A program made the position numbers and the translations under genes. Shown here one piece after another: positions 41,203 through 50,800 of a stretch of 64,000 nt of DNA (positions within the stretch are counted from its first letter, which is position 1; the number at the start of each line of letters is the position of its first letter). The notes beneath the pieces are model-generated. The model was not told the origin of the DNA, did not search any database, and saw only the letters and a program-made list of their open reading frames with translations. The DNA comes from Lysobacter defluvii IMMIB APB-9 = DSM 18482 (lineage in GTDB: Bacteria; Pseudomonadota; Gammaproteobacteria; Xanthomonadales; Xanthomonadaceae): the NCBI RefSeq assembly GCF_000423325.1, contig NZ_AUHT01000004.1, positions 372,001-436,000 on the forward strand, given 5' to 3'.

Positions 41203-41538
41203 ATGATGCGACCGCTGATCACCGCCGCCGCCCTGGCGCTTTCCCTCGTTGCCACGCCCGCACTGGCCCAGGACGGGGCTGCCGGCGCCGGCGATCCCGC
41301 CCGCGGCCACCAGCTCAGCTACACCTGCGTGGGCTGCCACGGCATCGCCGGCTACAAGAACGCCTACCCCAACTACCACGTGCCCAAGATCGGCGGGCAG
41401 TCGGAAACGTACCTGGTCAACGCACTCACCGAGTACCAGCGCGGTACCCGCAACCACCCGACCATGAACGCGCAGGCGCAGGGCTTCAGCGAGCAGGACA
41501 TCGCCGACATCGCCGCCTTCCTTTCCGGCCTGCAGTGA
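41203..41538 (+). CDS. Periplasmic class I c-type cytochrome
   Basis: A 111-residue protein with a signal peptide (cleavage after ALA at about residue 22), the heme-binding CVGCH, and a distal Met ligand in NHPTMNAQAQGFSEQ. The spacing and the Met-x-AQAQG segment resemble the halves of cytochrome c4. It probably shuttles electrons to a terminal oxidase or other periplasmic acceptor. Two ATGs are adjacent at 41203 and 41206. It is paired with a second, related cytochrome 19 bases downstream. Confidence 0.88.
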   Translation: MMRPLITAAALALSLVATPALAQDGAAGAGDPARGHQLSYTCVGCHGIAGYKNAYPNYHVPKIGGQSETYLVNALTEYQRGTRNHPTMNAQAQGFSEQDIADIAAFLSGLQ

Positions 41539-41557
41539 GCGCACAGGTAGCCAGCAC

Positions 41558-41971
41558 ATGACCAATATCCGCTTCTTCCTTGCCCCGCTCGCCCTGGCCG
41601 CCGCGGTCTCGCTTTCCGCCTGCACCGCCGAGGCCCCCGCCTCCGCCGGCGCGGCGATGCCGGGGATGCCCAAGGGCGACCCGGCCGCCGGCGAGCAGCT
41701 GGCCAACGCCAAGGGCGCGGCCACCGGCCAGTCGTGCATCGACTGCCATGGCGCCGACGGCAACGCGCCGATCGACCCGACCTACCCCAAGCTGGGCGGC
41801 CAGTTCGGCGACTACCTCGCCTACGCCCTGCGCGCCTACCGCGACGGCGACCGCGACCATGCGCTGATGGCGATGCAGGCGCAGGGGCTGTCCGACCAGC
41901 AGATCGCGGACCTGAGCATGTACTTCGCCACCCGCCCGGCGCAGATCACCACGCTCCAGGGCAAGCACTGA
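41558..41971 (+). CDS. Lipoprotein c-type cytochrome
   Basis: A 137-residue protein with a signal ending in a lipobox (SLSACTAE), so it is membrane-anchored, unlike its soluble neighbour. Heme attaches at CIDCH, and the Met ligand lies in HALMAMQAQGLSDQ. The distal half (Met-x-AQAQG, then S-x-Q-x-IAD and an aromatic helix) is clearly paralogous to the upstream cytochrome, so the pair looks like a split cytochrome c4. The stop codon is 3 bases from the stop of the convergent repetitive protein gene. Confidence 0.86.
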   Translation: MTNIRFFLAPLALAAAVSLSACTAEAPASAGAAMPGMPKGDPAAGEQLANAKGAATGQSCIDCHGADGNAPIDPTYPKLGGQFGDYLAYALRAYRDGDRDHALMAMQAQGLSDQQIADLSMYFATRPAQITTLQGKH

Positions 41972-41974
41972 CGT

Positions 41975-43750
41975 TCAGCCGGCGGCGGGCCCGGTCCCGC
42001 CGCCTTCCTGCAGTTCGGGCTTGAACGGGATGTCCGGCGGAGGCCGCGCGCTCGCGGGCTGCTCCACCATGTTCGGGTCCTCGATGCCGCAGCCGCCGCC
42101 CATGGCGAGCATCACCGTCTGGCAGACCAGCGTCTTGCTGGTGCCGGGGATCGGGATGCGCACGGTGGTCACGCTGCGCCGGACCCACTCCTCCAGCAGT
42201 GTCTCGTTGGGCCGCCAGAACCGGTCGAACGACGTCGGCTCGTAGCCGATCGGCGGGCGCCGCAGCCAGGTGCCGGCGCGGTCGAGGTTGGCGATCTCTT
42301 CGGTGATGGTGCCAGGCGGATCCCCGCTGGCACTGCTGCCCGGCGTTTCGGCCAGGCGTACCCGGCCCGCGCTGTCGTACAGGCCCGAGAGGTCGCCTGC
42401 CTGCGCCCCGTCGCGCTGGCGGTCGGCCGCGCCCCAGTCATCCCCGCGGACGGGGTCCGTCCAGCCTCCCGGCGCGGGAACCGGGCGCGGGCCGGCGCCT
42501 GCGACCGCCGCGGCGCCGCTCGCTTCCTGCGCGGCACCCGCCGGACCGTCCGCGGCTGCCGCTTGCTGGCCGGGGGCCGTGGCTTCCGGCCCAGCGCCCT
42601 CCTCCGCGGCGGCCACGGCGTCGGCCGCGTCCCCTTCCCCGGCACTGGCGTCGGGAGCCACCGGTGTCCGCACGGGCATGGGGATGCCGCGCTCCTGCAC
42701 GAGCTGCTGGCCGGGCTCGAGACCGGCTTCCGGTGTTGGCGCCTGGCGGACGCGCAGCTGCGGCGCCGGTGGCAGCGGCGCGGCCGGGGTGGGCATGGGG
42801 ATCTCGCGTTCGGCGACGGCGCCGGCGGGCAGCTCCAGTTCGGCGCCGGCGATGGCAGGCGCCGCCACCGGGGCGGGCTCGAGCCGGCGCGGGGGCGCCG
42901 GGATCTCCCGCTCCACCGGCCGGGGTTCGACGGCCTGCAGTTCCGGCGTCACCAGCGACGGTTCGAGCGCCGGCGTGGGCGGCGGCAACAGGAAGTCGGT
43001 AGTGGTGTCCGGGGCCGGCTCGCTGACCTGCAGTGGCTGCTCGCGCGGCGCGGGCATCGGGATCTCCCGCTCGACCGGGGGGCTGGGCGTGGCGGCCAGT
43101 TCCGGGGCCGGTGTCGGGCGCGCCACCTCGAAGGCGGGCGCAGGCAGCGGCGGCTCGGCGGCGGCCGGCTCGGGCGCCGCAGGCGGCTCGGGCGATGCGG
43201 CACCGGCGACCACGCGTTGGGGAGCCGCCGCCGCGGCTGCCGGGGCGGTCGCGTCCGCGGCACCAGGCGATGCCTCCGGAACGTCGACCGGGCCGCCCCC
43301 GGCCTCGTCGGGCGCGCCATCGCCGATGAACTCGACCTGCACTACGTCCTCTTCGCCCAGCGGCAACGCCGCCGACCGGTCGAACCCGGTCAGCAGCAGC
43401 CACAGCATCGCGAAGAACAGCGCGACGTGCCACGCAATGGAAAGCCCGCCGGCAAAAATGCGCAGCGGGCGGTCTCCGGGGTCGGGCGGCTCCCATCCCT
43501 GGCGCCATGTCGCGAGGAAGGCCCGCCAGGGACCCGGGTCGGGGCCCGGCGGCTCAGGGGCGCGCGGCGGCCGCGCCGCGAGTTCGGCCACGATCGCCTC
43601 GACATGCTCGCGTGCGTCCACCGGGGGCGGGCCGGGGACGAACCAGTCGTCCCAACCGCGCGGGATGCCGTCGCTGCCACGGGTGCGGTACGCATGCAGG
43701 CGCATGCGCCGCTGGAGTGCCTCGATGTATGCGTCGGCCGTGGGCATCAA
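41975..43750 (-). CDS. Transmembrane repetitive protein (xanthomonad-type), function unknown
   Basis: A 591-residue protein. Residues 1-95 are cytoplasmic and tryptophan/proline-rich, with [14 protein letters not shown]. One membrane helix lies at about 101-123. A long Pro/Ala-rich periplasmic stretch (about 125-420) carries a motif four times: EREIPMP at 227, EREIPAP at 280, EREIPMP at 314 and ERGIPMP at 353. The C-terminal domain (about 440-560) is ordered, with [38 protein letters not shown] and [10 protein letters not shown], including Cys residues that could pair. The architecture (one helix, stiff Pro-rich spacer, folded end) resembles TonB without its domain. Similar proteins in Xanthomonas are called transmembrane repetitive protein. 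It starts 15 bases after nfuA and may be cotranscribed. Confidence 0.8.
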   Translation of the reverse strand: MMPTADAYIEALQRRMRLHAYRTRGSDGIPRGWDDWFVPGPPPVDAREHVEAIVAELAARPPRAPEPPGPDPGPWRAFLATWRQGWEPPDPGDRPLRIFAGGLSIAWHVALFFAMLWLLLTGFDRSAALPLGEEDVVQVEFIGDGAPDEAGGGPVDVPEASPGAADATAPAAAAAAPQRVVAGAASPEPPAAPEPAAAEPPLPAPAFEVARPTPAPELAATPSPPVEREIPMPAPREQPLQVSEPAPDTTTDFLLPPPTPALEPSLVTPELQAVEPRPVEREIPAPPRRLEPAPVAAPAIAGAELELPAGAVAEREIPMPTPAAPLPPAPQLRVRQAPTPEAGLEPGQQLVQERGIPMPVRTPVAPDASAGEGDAADAVAAAEEGAGPEATAPGQQAAAADGPAGAAQEASGAAAVAGAGPRPVPAPGGWTDPVRGDDWGAADRQRDGAQAGDLSGLYDSAGRVRLAETPGSSASGDPPGTITEEIANLDRAGTWLRRPPIGYEPTSFDRFWRPNETLLEEWVRRSVTTVRIPIPGTSKTLVCQTVMLAMGGGCGIEDPNMVEQPASARPPPDIPFKPELQEGGGTGPAAG

Positions 43751-43765
43751 CGACGCGCCGGAGGA

Positions 43766-44362
43766 TCAGGCGCGCTGGTCGCGGGCGAAGTACGGCGCCG
43801 CGCCGGTGTCGTGGTCGGTCGCGTCGCGGACCGCGGTCACCCCCGGCACCTTCTGCAGCAGGGTCTTCTCGATCCCCTGCTTGAGGGTGACGTCGGCCAT
43901 GCCGCAGCCGTGGCAGCCCCCGCCGAAGCGCAGGATGACGACGCCCTCGGCGGTCACTTCCTCCAGGCTGACGCTGCCGCGGTGGGAGGCGAGCTGCGGG
44001 TTGATCTCGTTGTCGATGACGTAGCGGACCCGCTCCACCAGCGATGCGGACTCGGGCGGCGGCGCGCCCTTGATGCCGGGGGCGCGGATCTGCAGCTGGC
44101 CCGCGGTCCCGCGCTGCTCGTAGTCGATCTGCGCGCCGTCGAGGTAGCGGGTGCTGGAGGCGTCCAGCCAGAGGGTGAAGCCGTCGCAGTCGACCGCCCA
44201 CTCGTCGCCCTTGAGGTCGGCGGGCTCGGCGAACTCCAGGCGGACGTCGGCGCGGGGGGTGCCCGGCTCGACGGCACTCAGGCGCACGCCAAGCCCCGGC
44301 AGGGCCTCGCGCTCGATCAGCTTGCGGAAGTGCTGCTGGGCGGTATCGGAGATCTGGATCAT
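43766..44362 (-). CDS. nfuA: Fe-S carrier protein NfuA
   Basis: A scaffold/carrier that delivers [4Fe-4S] clusters. The 198-residue protein has an N-terminal degenerate A-type (IscA-like) domain whose cysteines are absent, then the NifU domain with [20 protein letters not shown], where C150 and C153 bind the cluster. Length and domain order match E. coli NfuA (191 residues). It lies upstream of the repetitive protein gene on the same strand. Confidence 0.95.
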   Translation of the reverse strand: MIQISDTAQQHFRKLIEREALPGLGVRLSAVEPGTPRADVRLEFAEPADLKGDEWAVDCDGFTLWLDASSTRYLDGAQIDYEQRGTAGQLQIRAPGIKGAPPPESASLVERVRYVIDNEINPQLASHRGSVSLEEVTAEGVVILRFGGGCHGCGMADVTLKQGIEKTLLQKVPGVTAVRDATDHDTGAAPYFARDQRA

Positions 44363-44452
44363 GCGGGCATTCTAGCCTCCCCCGGCTGTCCCGCAGCCCA
44401 GCGGCCGGTTGCCGTACGATCAGCGTTGCCCTGCGCACCACCGGAGACCCCG

Positions 44453-44794
44453 ATGAACGACCTGATTCCGCTCGCCCAAGCCCACTGCATGCCCCGCCGC
44501 GGCGCGTCGCACCGGCTCGGCGACGCACGCCTGCGCGAACTCCTGCCCCAGGTCCCGGGCTGGGAGGTGGTCGAGGACGGCGAGGCGATCACCAGGACCT
44601 TCCGCTTCGACGACTACTACCGGACCATGGCGTTCGTGAACGCGCTGGCCTTCGTCGCCCACCGCGAGGACCACCATCCGGACCTCCAGGTCCATTACGA
44701 CCGCGTGGTGGTCCGCTACTCCACGCACGACGTGGGCGGGCTGAGCGAGAACGACTTCATCTGCGCGGCCAAAGCCGACGCCCTCACGGAGTAA
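44453..44794 (+). CDS. phhB: Pterin-4a-carbinolamine dehydratase
   Basis: Dehydrates 4a-hydroxytetrahydrobiopterin-type products to recycle the cofactor of phenylalanine hydroxylase. The 113-residue protein has the catalytic region [18 protein letters not shown] followed by [14 protein letters not shown], the family signature. The frame is open far upstream, antisense to nfuA and the repetitive protein gene; the ATG at 44453 with GGAG just before gives the standard length. No phhA is nearby. The TonB-domain lipoprotein follows after 4 bases. Confidence 0.93.
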   Translation: MNDLIPLAQAHCMPRRGASHRLGDARLRELLPQVPGWEVVEDGEAITRTFRFDDYYRTMAFVNALAFVAHREDHHPDLQVHYDRVVVRYSTHDVGGLSENDFICAAKADALTE

Positions 44795-44798
44795 GGCC

Positions 44799-45230
44799 AT
44801 GTCCCAGTCCCGCACCGATACGGCCCGTGCCCCGCTCCTGCTGCCACTTGCCGGCCTCGTTGCCGCCGTGGCCCTTGCCGGTTGCGATCGCCCCGTCGAC
44901 TCCGAGGCAGTGGTCGCGCCTACCCAGCCCATGGCGCGCCACACGCCGCCGCCCGAGTACCCGGTGGAACTGGCCTGCTACGACGTCGGCGGCACGGTCG
45001 AGCTGATCATGGAGGTCGGCCTGGACGGAAAGCCCCAGCAGGTGCGGGTGGAGCGCAGCAGCGGCCAGCCGGCCCTGGACGAGGCCGCGCTGGCGGCCGT
45101 GCGCGAGTGGGAGTTCACCCCCGGCACGCGCGGCGGCCAGCCGGTGGCCTCCGACCTGCGGGTCCCGGTCACCTTCCGGCCGCCCACCGAGCGGCCGCAG
45201 ATGTGCAACCTGGTCGACGAGCAGCGCTGA
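44799..45230 (+). CDS. Lipid-anchored TonB C-terminal-domain protein
   Basis: A 143-residue protein with a lipoprotein signal ending LAGC (Cys29) and an Asp at position +2, the residue that in E. coli keeps lipoproteins in the inner membrane. Directly after about 20 residues comes a TonB C-terminal domain: YPVELACYDVGGTVELIMEVG, GKPQQVRVERSSGQPALDEAAL and VREWEFTPGTRGGQPV. There is no transmembrane anchor and no Pro-rich spacer, so it cannot work like classical TonB across the periplasm. No exbB or exbD is nearby. Two extra Cys residues (in LACYD and QMCN) may form a disulfide. Confidence 0.8.
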   Translation: MSQSRTDTARAPLLLPLAGLVAAVALAGCDRPVDSEAVVAPTQPMARHTPPPEYPVELACYDVGGTVELIMEVGLDGKPQQVRVERSSGQPALDEAALAAVREWEFTPGTRGGQPVASDLRVPVTFRPPTERPQMCNLVDEQR

Positions 45231-45243
45231 GCCGCGCCCCGGC

Positions 45244-46212
45244 TCAGCGGCCGCCGGCGAGGCGGTCCAGCACCGCGGTGAGCTCCGCCGGCAGGGGCGC
45301 GTTCAGCAGGTAGGGCGTCCTGCCGCCGTCCAGCTCGAACTCCAGGGTCGAGGAGTGGAGGAACAGCCGGCGCAGGCCGGCCTTCTCGCGAAGGCGCTTG
45401 TTGACCTCCGGGTCGCCGTACTTGTCGTCGCCGGCAACCGGGTGGCCGATGTGCCGGGCGTGGGCCCGGATCTGGTGGGTGCGGCCGGTCTCGATCCTCA
45501 CCTCGCCATAGGAATGCCCCCCCATGCGCTCGATCACCCGGAAGTGGCTGACCGAGGGCTTGCCGGCGGCATTCACCTGCACGTGCCGCTCGCCGCCCTG
45601 GCGCAGCCCGACGTGCAGCGGCGCATCGACCGTCATGGTCCCGTCCGGCATCCGCCCGGTCAGCAACGCCAGGTAGCGCTTCGCGATCCCGTGCTCCTCG
45701 CGCAGCAGGGCCTGCAATTCGACCAGGGCCGAGCGCTTCTTGGCGACGATCAGCAGGCCGGAAGTGTCCCGGTCCAGCCGGTGCACCAGCTCCAGGGTCT
45801 GCCCCGGGCGTGCGGCCCGTAGGGTCTCGATGGCGCCGAAGCTGATCCCGCTGCCGCCATGGCTGGCGACCCCCGAGGGCTTGTCCAGCGCCAGCAAGCG
45901 GTCGTCCTCGAACACCACCGCGGCCTGCAGCGCGTCCATGTAGGCGCGCGGCGGCGTGGCGGTGGCGCCGGGCTCCCCGGTGCGAACCGGGGGAATGCGG
46001 ACCTCGTCCCCGCCCTCCAGCCGCCGGTCGACCTTCACCCGGCCGCCGTTCACCCGCACCTGGCCGGAGCGCACGATCTTGTAGACGAGCGAGCGCGGCG
46101 TGCCCTTCAGCTGGCCCAGGAGGAAGTTGTCCAGGCGCTGTCCGGCGCGGTCCTCCGGGACGGTCACCAGGCGGGCGCCGCCGCGGTTTTCGGGGTTTTC
46201 TGGGGGGGTCAT
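45244..46212 (-). CDS. rluC: 23S rRNA pseudouridine synthase RluC
   Basis: Makes pseudouridine at 955, 2504 and 2580 of 23S rRNA. The 322-residue protein has an N-terminal S4 RNA-binding domain (RLDNFLLGQLKGTPRSLVYK, then VRVNGGRVK), the catalytic HRLDRDTSGLL with D147, and the RTHQIRAHARHIGHPVAGD motif. It diverges from rne, as rluC does in E. coli and many relatives, across the long rne leader. Confidence 0.95.
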   Translation of the reverse strand: MTPPENPENRGGARLVTVPEDRAGQRLDNFLLGQLKGTPRSLVYKIVRSGQVRVNGGRVKVDRRLEGGDEVRIPPVRTGEPGATATPPRAYMDALQAAVVFEDDRLLALDKPSGVASHGGSGISFGAIETLRAARPGQTLELVHRLDRDTSGLLIVAKKRSALVELQALLREEHGIAKRYLALLTGRMPDGTMTVDAPLHVGLRQGGERHVQVNAAGKPSVSHFRVIERMGGHSYGEVRIETGRTHQIRAHARHIGHPVAGDDKYGDPEVNKRLREKAGLRRLFLHSSTLEFELDGGRTPYLLNAPLPAELTAVLDRLAGGR

Positions 46213-46666
46213 TGGGCCGGATTGTTCTGCTACACTCGCGACGCGAGATAAGGTTTTGATTTGGCAGGGGTTGCCCTGCCGCGATGGCTGCGGGCTGGCC
46301 GTGCCGGGAAAGCACCCGGTCCGGACCGCGGCATGCCGGGTCCAGAGTGCGCCAGCGCCATGTTAGCAACGGCCTGCGCCGGGAACCTTGGCTCGTCCGG
46401 TGGGTCACACCTCCGGTGATATCGGAATGAACACGACCCGGCGGCGAGGGGGCCCTGCCCTGGCGCCGCCGGCCCGGAAAAGAACAACGCAGCAGACAAG
46501 CGCTCCCGCGGCCCGCCGTGGTGTTGCAGCGCTGGAAATCGGAAGGCAACGCCAGCACGCGCACCGGCGCCCGGGTACCGGTAGCAGCGGGCCGTGCAGG
46601 CGTAGCGGAGGTTCCAGGGGCTACGCCAAGGCGTTCGGCGCGGAGTTGCGCGCGAGGAACGCGACA
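46213..46666 (+). promoter_or_regulatory. Long structured rne leader between divergent rluC and rne
   Basis: This 454-base gap holds no convincing gene. Near its left end is an extended -10, TGC-TACACT (46228-46236). If transcription starts near 46243, the rne leader is about 420 bases. It contains strong stems, for example GGCAGGG-GTTG-CCCTGCC (46263-46280) and TCCGGTGGG/CACACCTCCGG (about 46396-46417). In E. coli the 361-base rne leader lets RNase E destabilise its own message; the same function is inferred here. Confidence 0.6.
46228..46236 (+). promoter_or_regulatory. Putative extended -10 promoter of rne
   Basis: TGC followed by TACACT, four of six -10 matches with the extended TGN element. 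The -35 region at 17-18 bases is weak. It is the only good promoter-like sequence on this strand in the rluC-rne spacer. Confidence 0.4.
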
Positions 46667-49600
46667 ATGAAACGCATGCTGATCAATGCGACGCAGGCAG
46701 AAGAACTGCGCGTCGCGATCGTGGACGGCCAGAACCTGTACGACATCGACATCGAGCAGCCGTCCCAGGAACAGAAGAAGTCCAACATCTACAAGGGCCG
46801 CATCACGCGGCTGGAGCCGTCGCTCGAGGCGGCCTTCGTCGAGTACGGCGGCAACCGCCACGGCTTCCTGCCGCTGAAGGAAATCTCCCGCGACTACTTC
46901 CAGTCCGGCGTCGACCCGAACAAGGCCGGCCTCAAGGAATTGCTGCGCGAGGGCCAGGAAGTCGTGGTCCAGGTCGACAAGGAGGAGCGCGGGAACAAGG
47001 GCGCCGCCCTGACCACCTTCATCTCGCTGGCCGGCCGCTACATGGTGCTGATGCCCAACTCGCCCACCGCCGGCGGCGTCTCGCGCCGGATCGAGGGCGA
47101 GGACCGCGCCGAGCTCAAGCGGGCGATGGAGGCGATGACCATCCCCGACGAGATGGGCGTGATCATCCGCACCGCCGGCGTCGGCCGCGACGCCGAGGAG
47201 CTGCAGTGGGACCTCGACTACCTGCTCCAGGTCTGGAAGTCGGTCTGCGACGCGGCCCTGGCCAAGCCCGCCCCGTTCCTGATCTACCAGGAAAGCCGGC
47301 TGATCATCCGCGCGCTGCGTGACTACATGCGGCCGGACATCGGCGAGATCCTGGTCGACACCGAGGAGATGTACGCCGAGGCGCGCGAGTTCATCGAGCA
47401 GGTGATGCCGCACAACCTGCGCAAGCTCAAGCACTACACCGACGACGTCCCGCTGTTCAACCGCTACCAGATCGAGTCCCAGATCGAGAGCGCCTACGAG
47501 CGCGAGGTGCGCCTGCCGTCCGGCGGCGCGCTGGTCATCGACCAGACCGAGGCGCTGACCGCGGTGGACGTCAACTCCGCGCGCGCCACCAAGGGCGGCG
47601 ACATCGAGGAGACCGCGCTCAATACCAACCTGGAGGCGGCCGAGGAGGTCGCCCGCCAGATGCGCCTGCGCGACCTGGGCGGCCTGGTGGTGATCGACTT
47701 CATCGACATGTCCTCGTCCAGGCACCAGCGCGAGGTCGAGAACCGGCTGCAGCAGTCGCTGCGCCAGGATCGCGCCCGGGTGCAGGTGGGCCGGATCTCA
47801 CGCTTCGGCCTGCTGGAGATGAGCCGCCAGCGCCTGCGCCCGTCGCTGGGCGAGTCGAGCCAGATCGTTTGCCCGCGCTGCGAGGGCCAGGGCCGGATGC
47901 GCTCGGTCGAGTCGCTGTCGCTGGCCATCCTGCGGGTGGCCGAGGAGCACGCGATGAAGGACAACACCGGACAGGTGCTGGTACAGGCCCCGGTGGAGAT
48001 CGCCAACTACCTGCTCAACGAGAAGCGCCGCGCCCTGAGCGAGATCGAGACGCGCCACGATGCGCCGGTCGTGATCGTCGCCGACGAGCACCTGCACACC
48101 CCGCACTACGAGGTCACCCGCCTGCGCGAGAACGAGCTGGGCGAGGAGAGCAGCAAGCCGAGCTACCACCGTGGCACGCAGCGCAAGCTGCCGGTGCACG
48201 CACTGAGCAAGGCCAACCTCAACATCCCGAAGCCGGCGGTCACCAACGTCCGCCACGAGCGCCCCGCCCCGGTGCGCGAGCTCCGCGAGCCGGAAGCACC
48301 GGCACCCGCGCCGGCCCCGGCCCCGGTGGTGGCCCCGACCCACTCCATCGGCATGGTGGAGCGGATCATGCGCTTCTTCCGCGGCGCCCCGGTCGCCGAC
48401 GCCGCGAAGTCCGCCGCGGACGCCTCGCGCGAGTCCGGCCGTGACGCAGACCGCGGCAACGGCCGCCGGCGCGGCAAGGGCGGCCGCGACAACGGTACCC
48501 GCCGCGACGAGGCACGCGCCAACGGCAACGCCAACGGCAACGGCAAGCAGCCCGGCCGCGAGGCCGCGGGCGAGGAGCGCAGCCAGGAGCGCCGCCAGCG
48601 CGGCAAGGGCCGGGGCGAGCGCGCCGACCGCCAGGACAAGGCCCGTTCCGGCGCCAACGGCAACGCCTCCGCCAGCGGAAATGGCAAGCGCGAGCGCCAG
48701 GACCGGGACGAGCAGCCCCGCGCCGCGGCCCAGGCTGCGCAGGACGCACCCGGGACCCGCAAGGGCCGCACCAGCGAGGCACCCGAGGCTGTGGAAGAGC
48801 GCCGTGTCGCCGCAGCGGCACCGGGGGTCGCCAGCGCCGAGGCGCCGGACGAGCGCAACCTGCAGCCGGTGAAGGACTCTGGCTACATCAAGGGCACCGA
48901 CCCGGATGCCGAAGCCACCGAAGGGGAAGGCAGCAGCCGTCGCCGTCGTGGCCGTCGCGGTGGCCGCCGCCGTCGCCGCAGTGGCGAAAACGCCGGCGCC
49001 GACCGTCCGGACACCGCCGACATCGACGCCGCGTCCGACGCGGAGAGCGTCGATGACGTGCCGCCGGTACCCAGCGGCGGCTCCCACCCCGAGTTCGACT
49101 TCGCCGAGGAGGCCGCCAGCAACCTGCCGGGCACCGACGAGGGCAAGGACGGCGCCGCGAAGAAGAACGCAGCTCCGGGTTCCGCTCCGTCCCCGGCTCC
49201 CGCGCCGTCGGCGCCTCCCGCTGTAGCGGAAGCTCCCGCAACGGCCCCCGCCGCTGCACCGGCTCCCGCCCCGGCGCCCGCTCCCGCCCGGGAGGCCGCT
49301 TCCGAGCCGGTACAGGCGAATGCCGATCCGGCCAGTGAAGCGGCCGACAGGGTCGCGGACGAGGAGCCGGCGAAGAGTGCCGATCCGGTGGCCAGCCACG
49401 GGGAAACGGCCAACGCCGGCGCCAGTTCCGATGCCGATGCCGATGCCGCGGCCGGAGCCGAGGCTCAGCCCAGGCCGGCCAGCCGCAGCCGCCGTCCACG
49501 CAAGTCCGCTGCCAAGCGCGCCGCAGCCGCGGCCGCCAGCCCGGACGCTGCCCCCGGCGCCACCGGGGGCGTAGCAGACGGTGACCCGGGGACCACGGTC

Positions 49601-50071
49601 GCCTCCGAGGCCGAGGCACCGGCGCCTGCGCCTGCCGCCGTGGTCGAGGAGACCCGCGCGGACAGCGTGCCGGAGGTCGTCCCCGCACCTGCCCCGGTCA
49701 GCGAACCGGAGCCGGCCACGCCGGCGCTCGTCGCGCAGGCGCAGGATCCGGTCGCCGATGAAGCCCCGGCTGCGCCGCCCGCACCCGACGCCCTGGGCGG
49801 CGGCGGCGGGAATGCTGCCGAGACCGCACCCGATGCGCTCGGCGCCGGGGACGAAGACGCGGCCGAACCCGCGCCGGACGCACTGGGCGGCGGCGGCGCC
49901 GAGACCGCGGTGGAGCCCCGGACCGGCAACCTGTTCGACACCAACGAGGCGCCGGCCCCCTCCCCCGCTCCCGCGCCGGCCCCTGCCGACGCGGCGACCG
50001 AGGGTGCGGAACAGGCGGGCGTCGAAGGGCAGCCGGCAACGGAAGACGACAGCAAGCGCGACGCAAGCTGA
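46667..50071 (+). CDS. rne: Ribonuclease E
   Basis: The main endonuclease of mRNA decay and tRNA/rRNA processing. In this 1134-residue protein the catalytic half has an S1 domain ([20 protein letters not shown]), the 5'-sensor/RNase H-like parts, and the DNase I-like domain with D301 ([14 protein letters not shown]) and D344 (VVIDFIDM) as metal ligands. The zinc link is C402/C405 in VCPRCEGQG. The other half is disordered: basic, Gly/Asn/Arg-rich blocks, an Arg-rich [14 protein letters not shown] stretch near residue 760, and Ala/Pro runs. Three copies of PDALG-plus-glycines lie near residues 1040-1080. The ATG at 46667 matches the conserved [10 protein letters not shown] start. A strong terminator follows. 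Confidence 0.96.
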   Translation: MKRMLINATQAEELRVAIVDGQNLYDIDIEQPSQEQKKSNIYKGRITRLEPSLEAAFVEYGGNRHGFLPLKEISRDYFQSGVDPNKAGLKELLREGQEVVVQVDKEERGNKGAALTTFISLAGRYMVLMPNSPTAGGVSRRIEGEDRAELKRAMEAMTIPDEMGVIIRTAGVGRDAEELQWDLDYLLQVWKSVCDAALAKPAPFLIYQESRLIIRALRDYMRPDIGEILVDTEEMYAEAREFIEQVMPHNLRKLKHYTDDVPLFNRYQIESQIESAYEREVRLPSGGALVIDQTEALTAVDVNSARATKGGDIEETALNTNLEAAEEVARQMRLRDLGGLVVIDFIDMSSSRHQREVENRLQQSLRQDRARVQVGRISRFGLLEMSRQRLRPSLGESSQIVCPRCEGQGRMRSVESLSLAILRVAEEHAMKDNTGQVLVQAPVEIANYLLNEKRRALSEIETRHDAPVVIVADEHLHTPHYEVTRLRENELGEESSKPSYHRGTQRKLPVHALSKANLNIPKPAVTNVRHERPAPVRELREPEAPAPAPAPAPVVAPTHSIGMVERIMRFFRGAPVADAAKSAADASRESGRDADRGNGRRRGKGGRDNGTRRDEARANGNANGNGKQPGREAAGEERSQERRQRGKGRGERADRQDKARSGANGNASASGNGKRERQDRDEQPRAAAQAAQDAPGTRKGRTSEAPEAVEERRVAAAAPGVASAEAPDERNLQPVKDSGYIKGTDPDAEATEGEGSSRRRRGRRGGRRRRRSGENAGADRPDTADIDAASDAESVDDVPPVPSGGSHPEFDFAEEAASNLPGTDEGKDGAAKKNAAPGSAPSPAPAPSAPPAVAEAPATAPAAAPAPAPAPAPAREAASEPVQANADPASEAADRVADEEPAKSADPVASHGETANAGASSDADADAAAGAEAQPRPASRSRRPRKSAAKRAAAAAASPDAAPGATGGVADGDPGTTVASEAEAPAPAPAAVVEETRADSVPEVVPAPAPVSEPEPATPALVAQAQDPVADEAPAAPPAPDALGGGGGNAAETAPDALGAGDEDAAEPAPDALGGGGAETAVEPRTGNLFDTNEAPAPSPAPAPAPADAATEGAEQAGVEGQPATEDDSKRDAS

Positions 50072-50091
50072 CGCGCCAGCCGGGAACACGG

Positions 50092-50125
50092 AAACGGGCC
50101 GCTGATGCGGCCCGTTTTCTTTTTC
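50092..50125 (+). terminator. Intrinsic terminator of rne
   Basis: AAACGGGCCGC-TGAT-GCGGCCCGTTT, a perfect 11-pair stem, then TCTTTTTC. It ends in the stop codon of the convergent response-regulator gene, so the two genes are packed stop-to-stop around it. Confidence 0.92.
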
Positions 50126-50774
50126 AGCCGGGGACCGAGGTTTCCTCGACCAGCCCGTACTGCCCCATCAGCCGGGCCAGCGCCACGGTGTCTCCGATCC
50201 CGAGCTTGTCGAACAGCCGGCTCTTGTGGGTGTTGACCGTCTTGGGACTCAGGCTGAGCCGTTCGGCGATCTGGCCCTGCCGCAGGCCCTGGGCGAGCAT
50301 CAGCGCAACCTCCAGCTCCCGGTCGCTCAACGCGTCGAAGGGGTTGCCCGCGCCATCGATGCCCGACAGCGCCATGTGCCGGGCCACGTTGCCGGCCAGG
50401 AAGCGCCGGCCCCGCGACACCTCGCGGATCGCGTCCAGCAGTTCTTCCGCATCGCCGCCCTTGCCCACGTAGCCCGAGGCACCGGCCTCCAGCAGCCGGC
50501 GCGGCATCGGTCCGTCCTCGAGCACGGACACCATCACCACCCGCGTGTCGGGCTGCCCGCGCACGATGCGCTCGGTGACCTCGAGTCCGCTCATCCCCGG
50601 CAGGTGCAGGTCGCACAGCACCACGTCGGGCTTGAGCGCGCGTACCTGCGGCAACGCCGCCTCGCCGGTCGATGCCTCGCCGACCACCTCCATGTCAGGC
50701 TGCCCGGACACGATCAAGCGGATGCCGCTGCGCACCAGCGCGTGGTCGTCAACGATGAAGATCCTGATCGCCAT
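50124..50774 (-). CDS. gacA: GacA/UvrY-like LuxR-family response regulator
   Basis: A 216-residue regulator with a receiver domain (D55 in VVLCDLHLPG, acidic pair in FIVDDH) and a LuxR/NarL helix-turn-helix (LSDRELEVALMLAQGLRQGQIAERLSLSPKTVNTH). The N-terminus, the SPKTVNTHKSRLFDKLGI recognition helix and overall length match GacA/UvrY, which with the kinase GacS/BarA activates Csr/Rsm small RNAs. In Pseudomonas and E. coli this gene precedes uvrC; here uvrC is absent and tRNA-Ser lies upstream. A very good ribosome site (AAGGAGG) precedes the ATG at 50774; the frame upstream runs through the tRNA gene and is not coding. Confidence 0.8.
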   Translation of the reverse strand: MAIRIFIVDDHALVRSGIRLIVSGQPDMEVVGEASTGEAALPQVRALKPDVVLCDLHLPGMSGLEVTERIVRGQPDTRVVMVSVLEDGPMPRRLLEAGASGYVGKGGDAEELLDAIREVSRGRRFLAGNVARHMALSGIDGAGNPFDALSDRELEVALMLAQGLRQGQIAERLSLSPKTVNTHKSRLFDKLGIGDTVALARLMGQYGLVEETSVPG

Positions 50775-50800
50775 ACCCTTCTTCCTCCTTGATGGGTGAG

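Noticed and set aside
46388-46666. In-frame extension of RNase E upstream of [10 protein letters not shown]
   Set aside because: The upstream residues are Arg/Pro/Gly-rich with no match to any RNase E; the conserved N-terminus begins at 46667.
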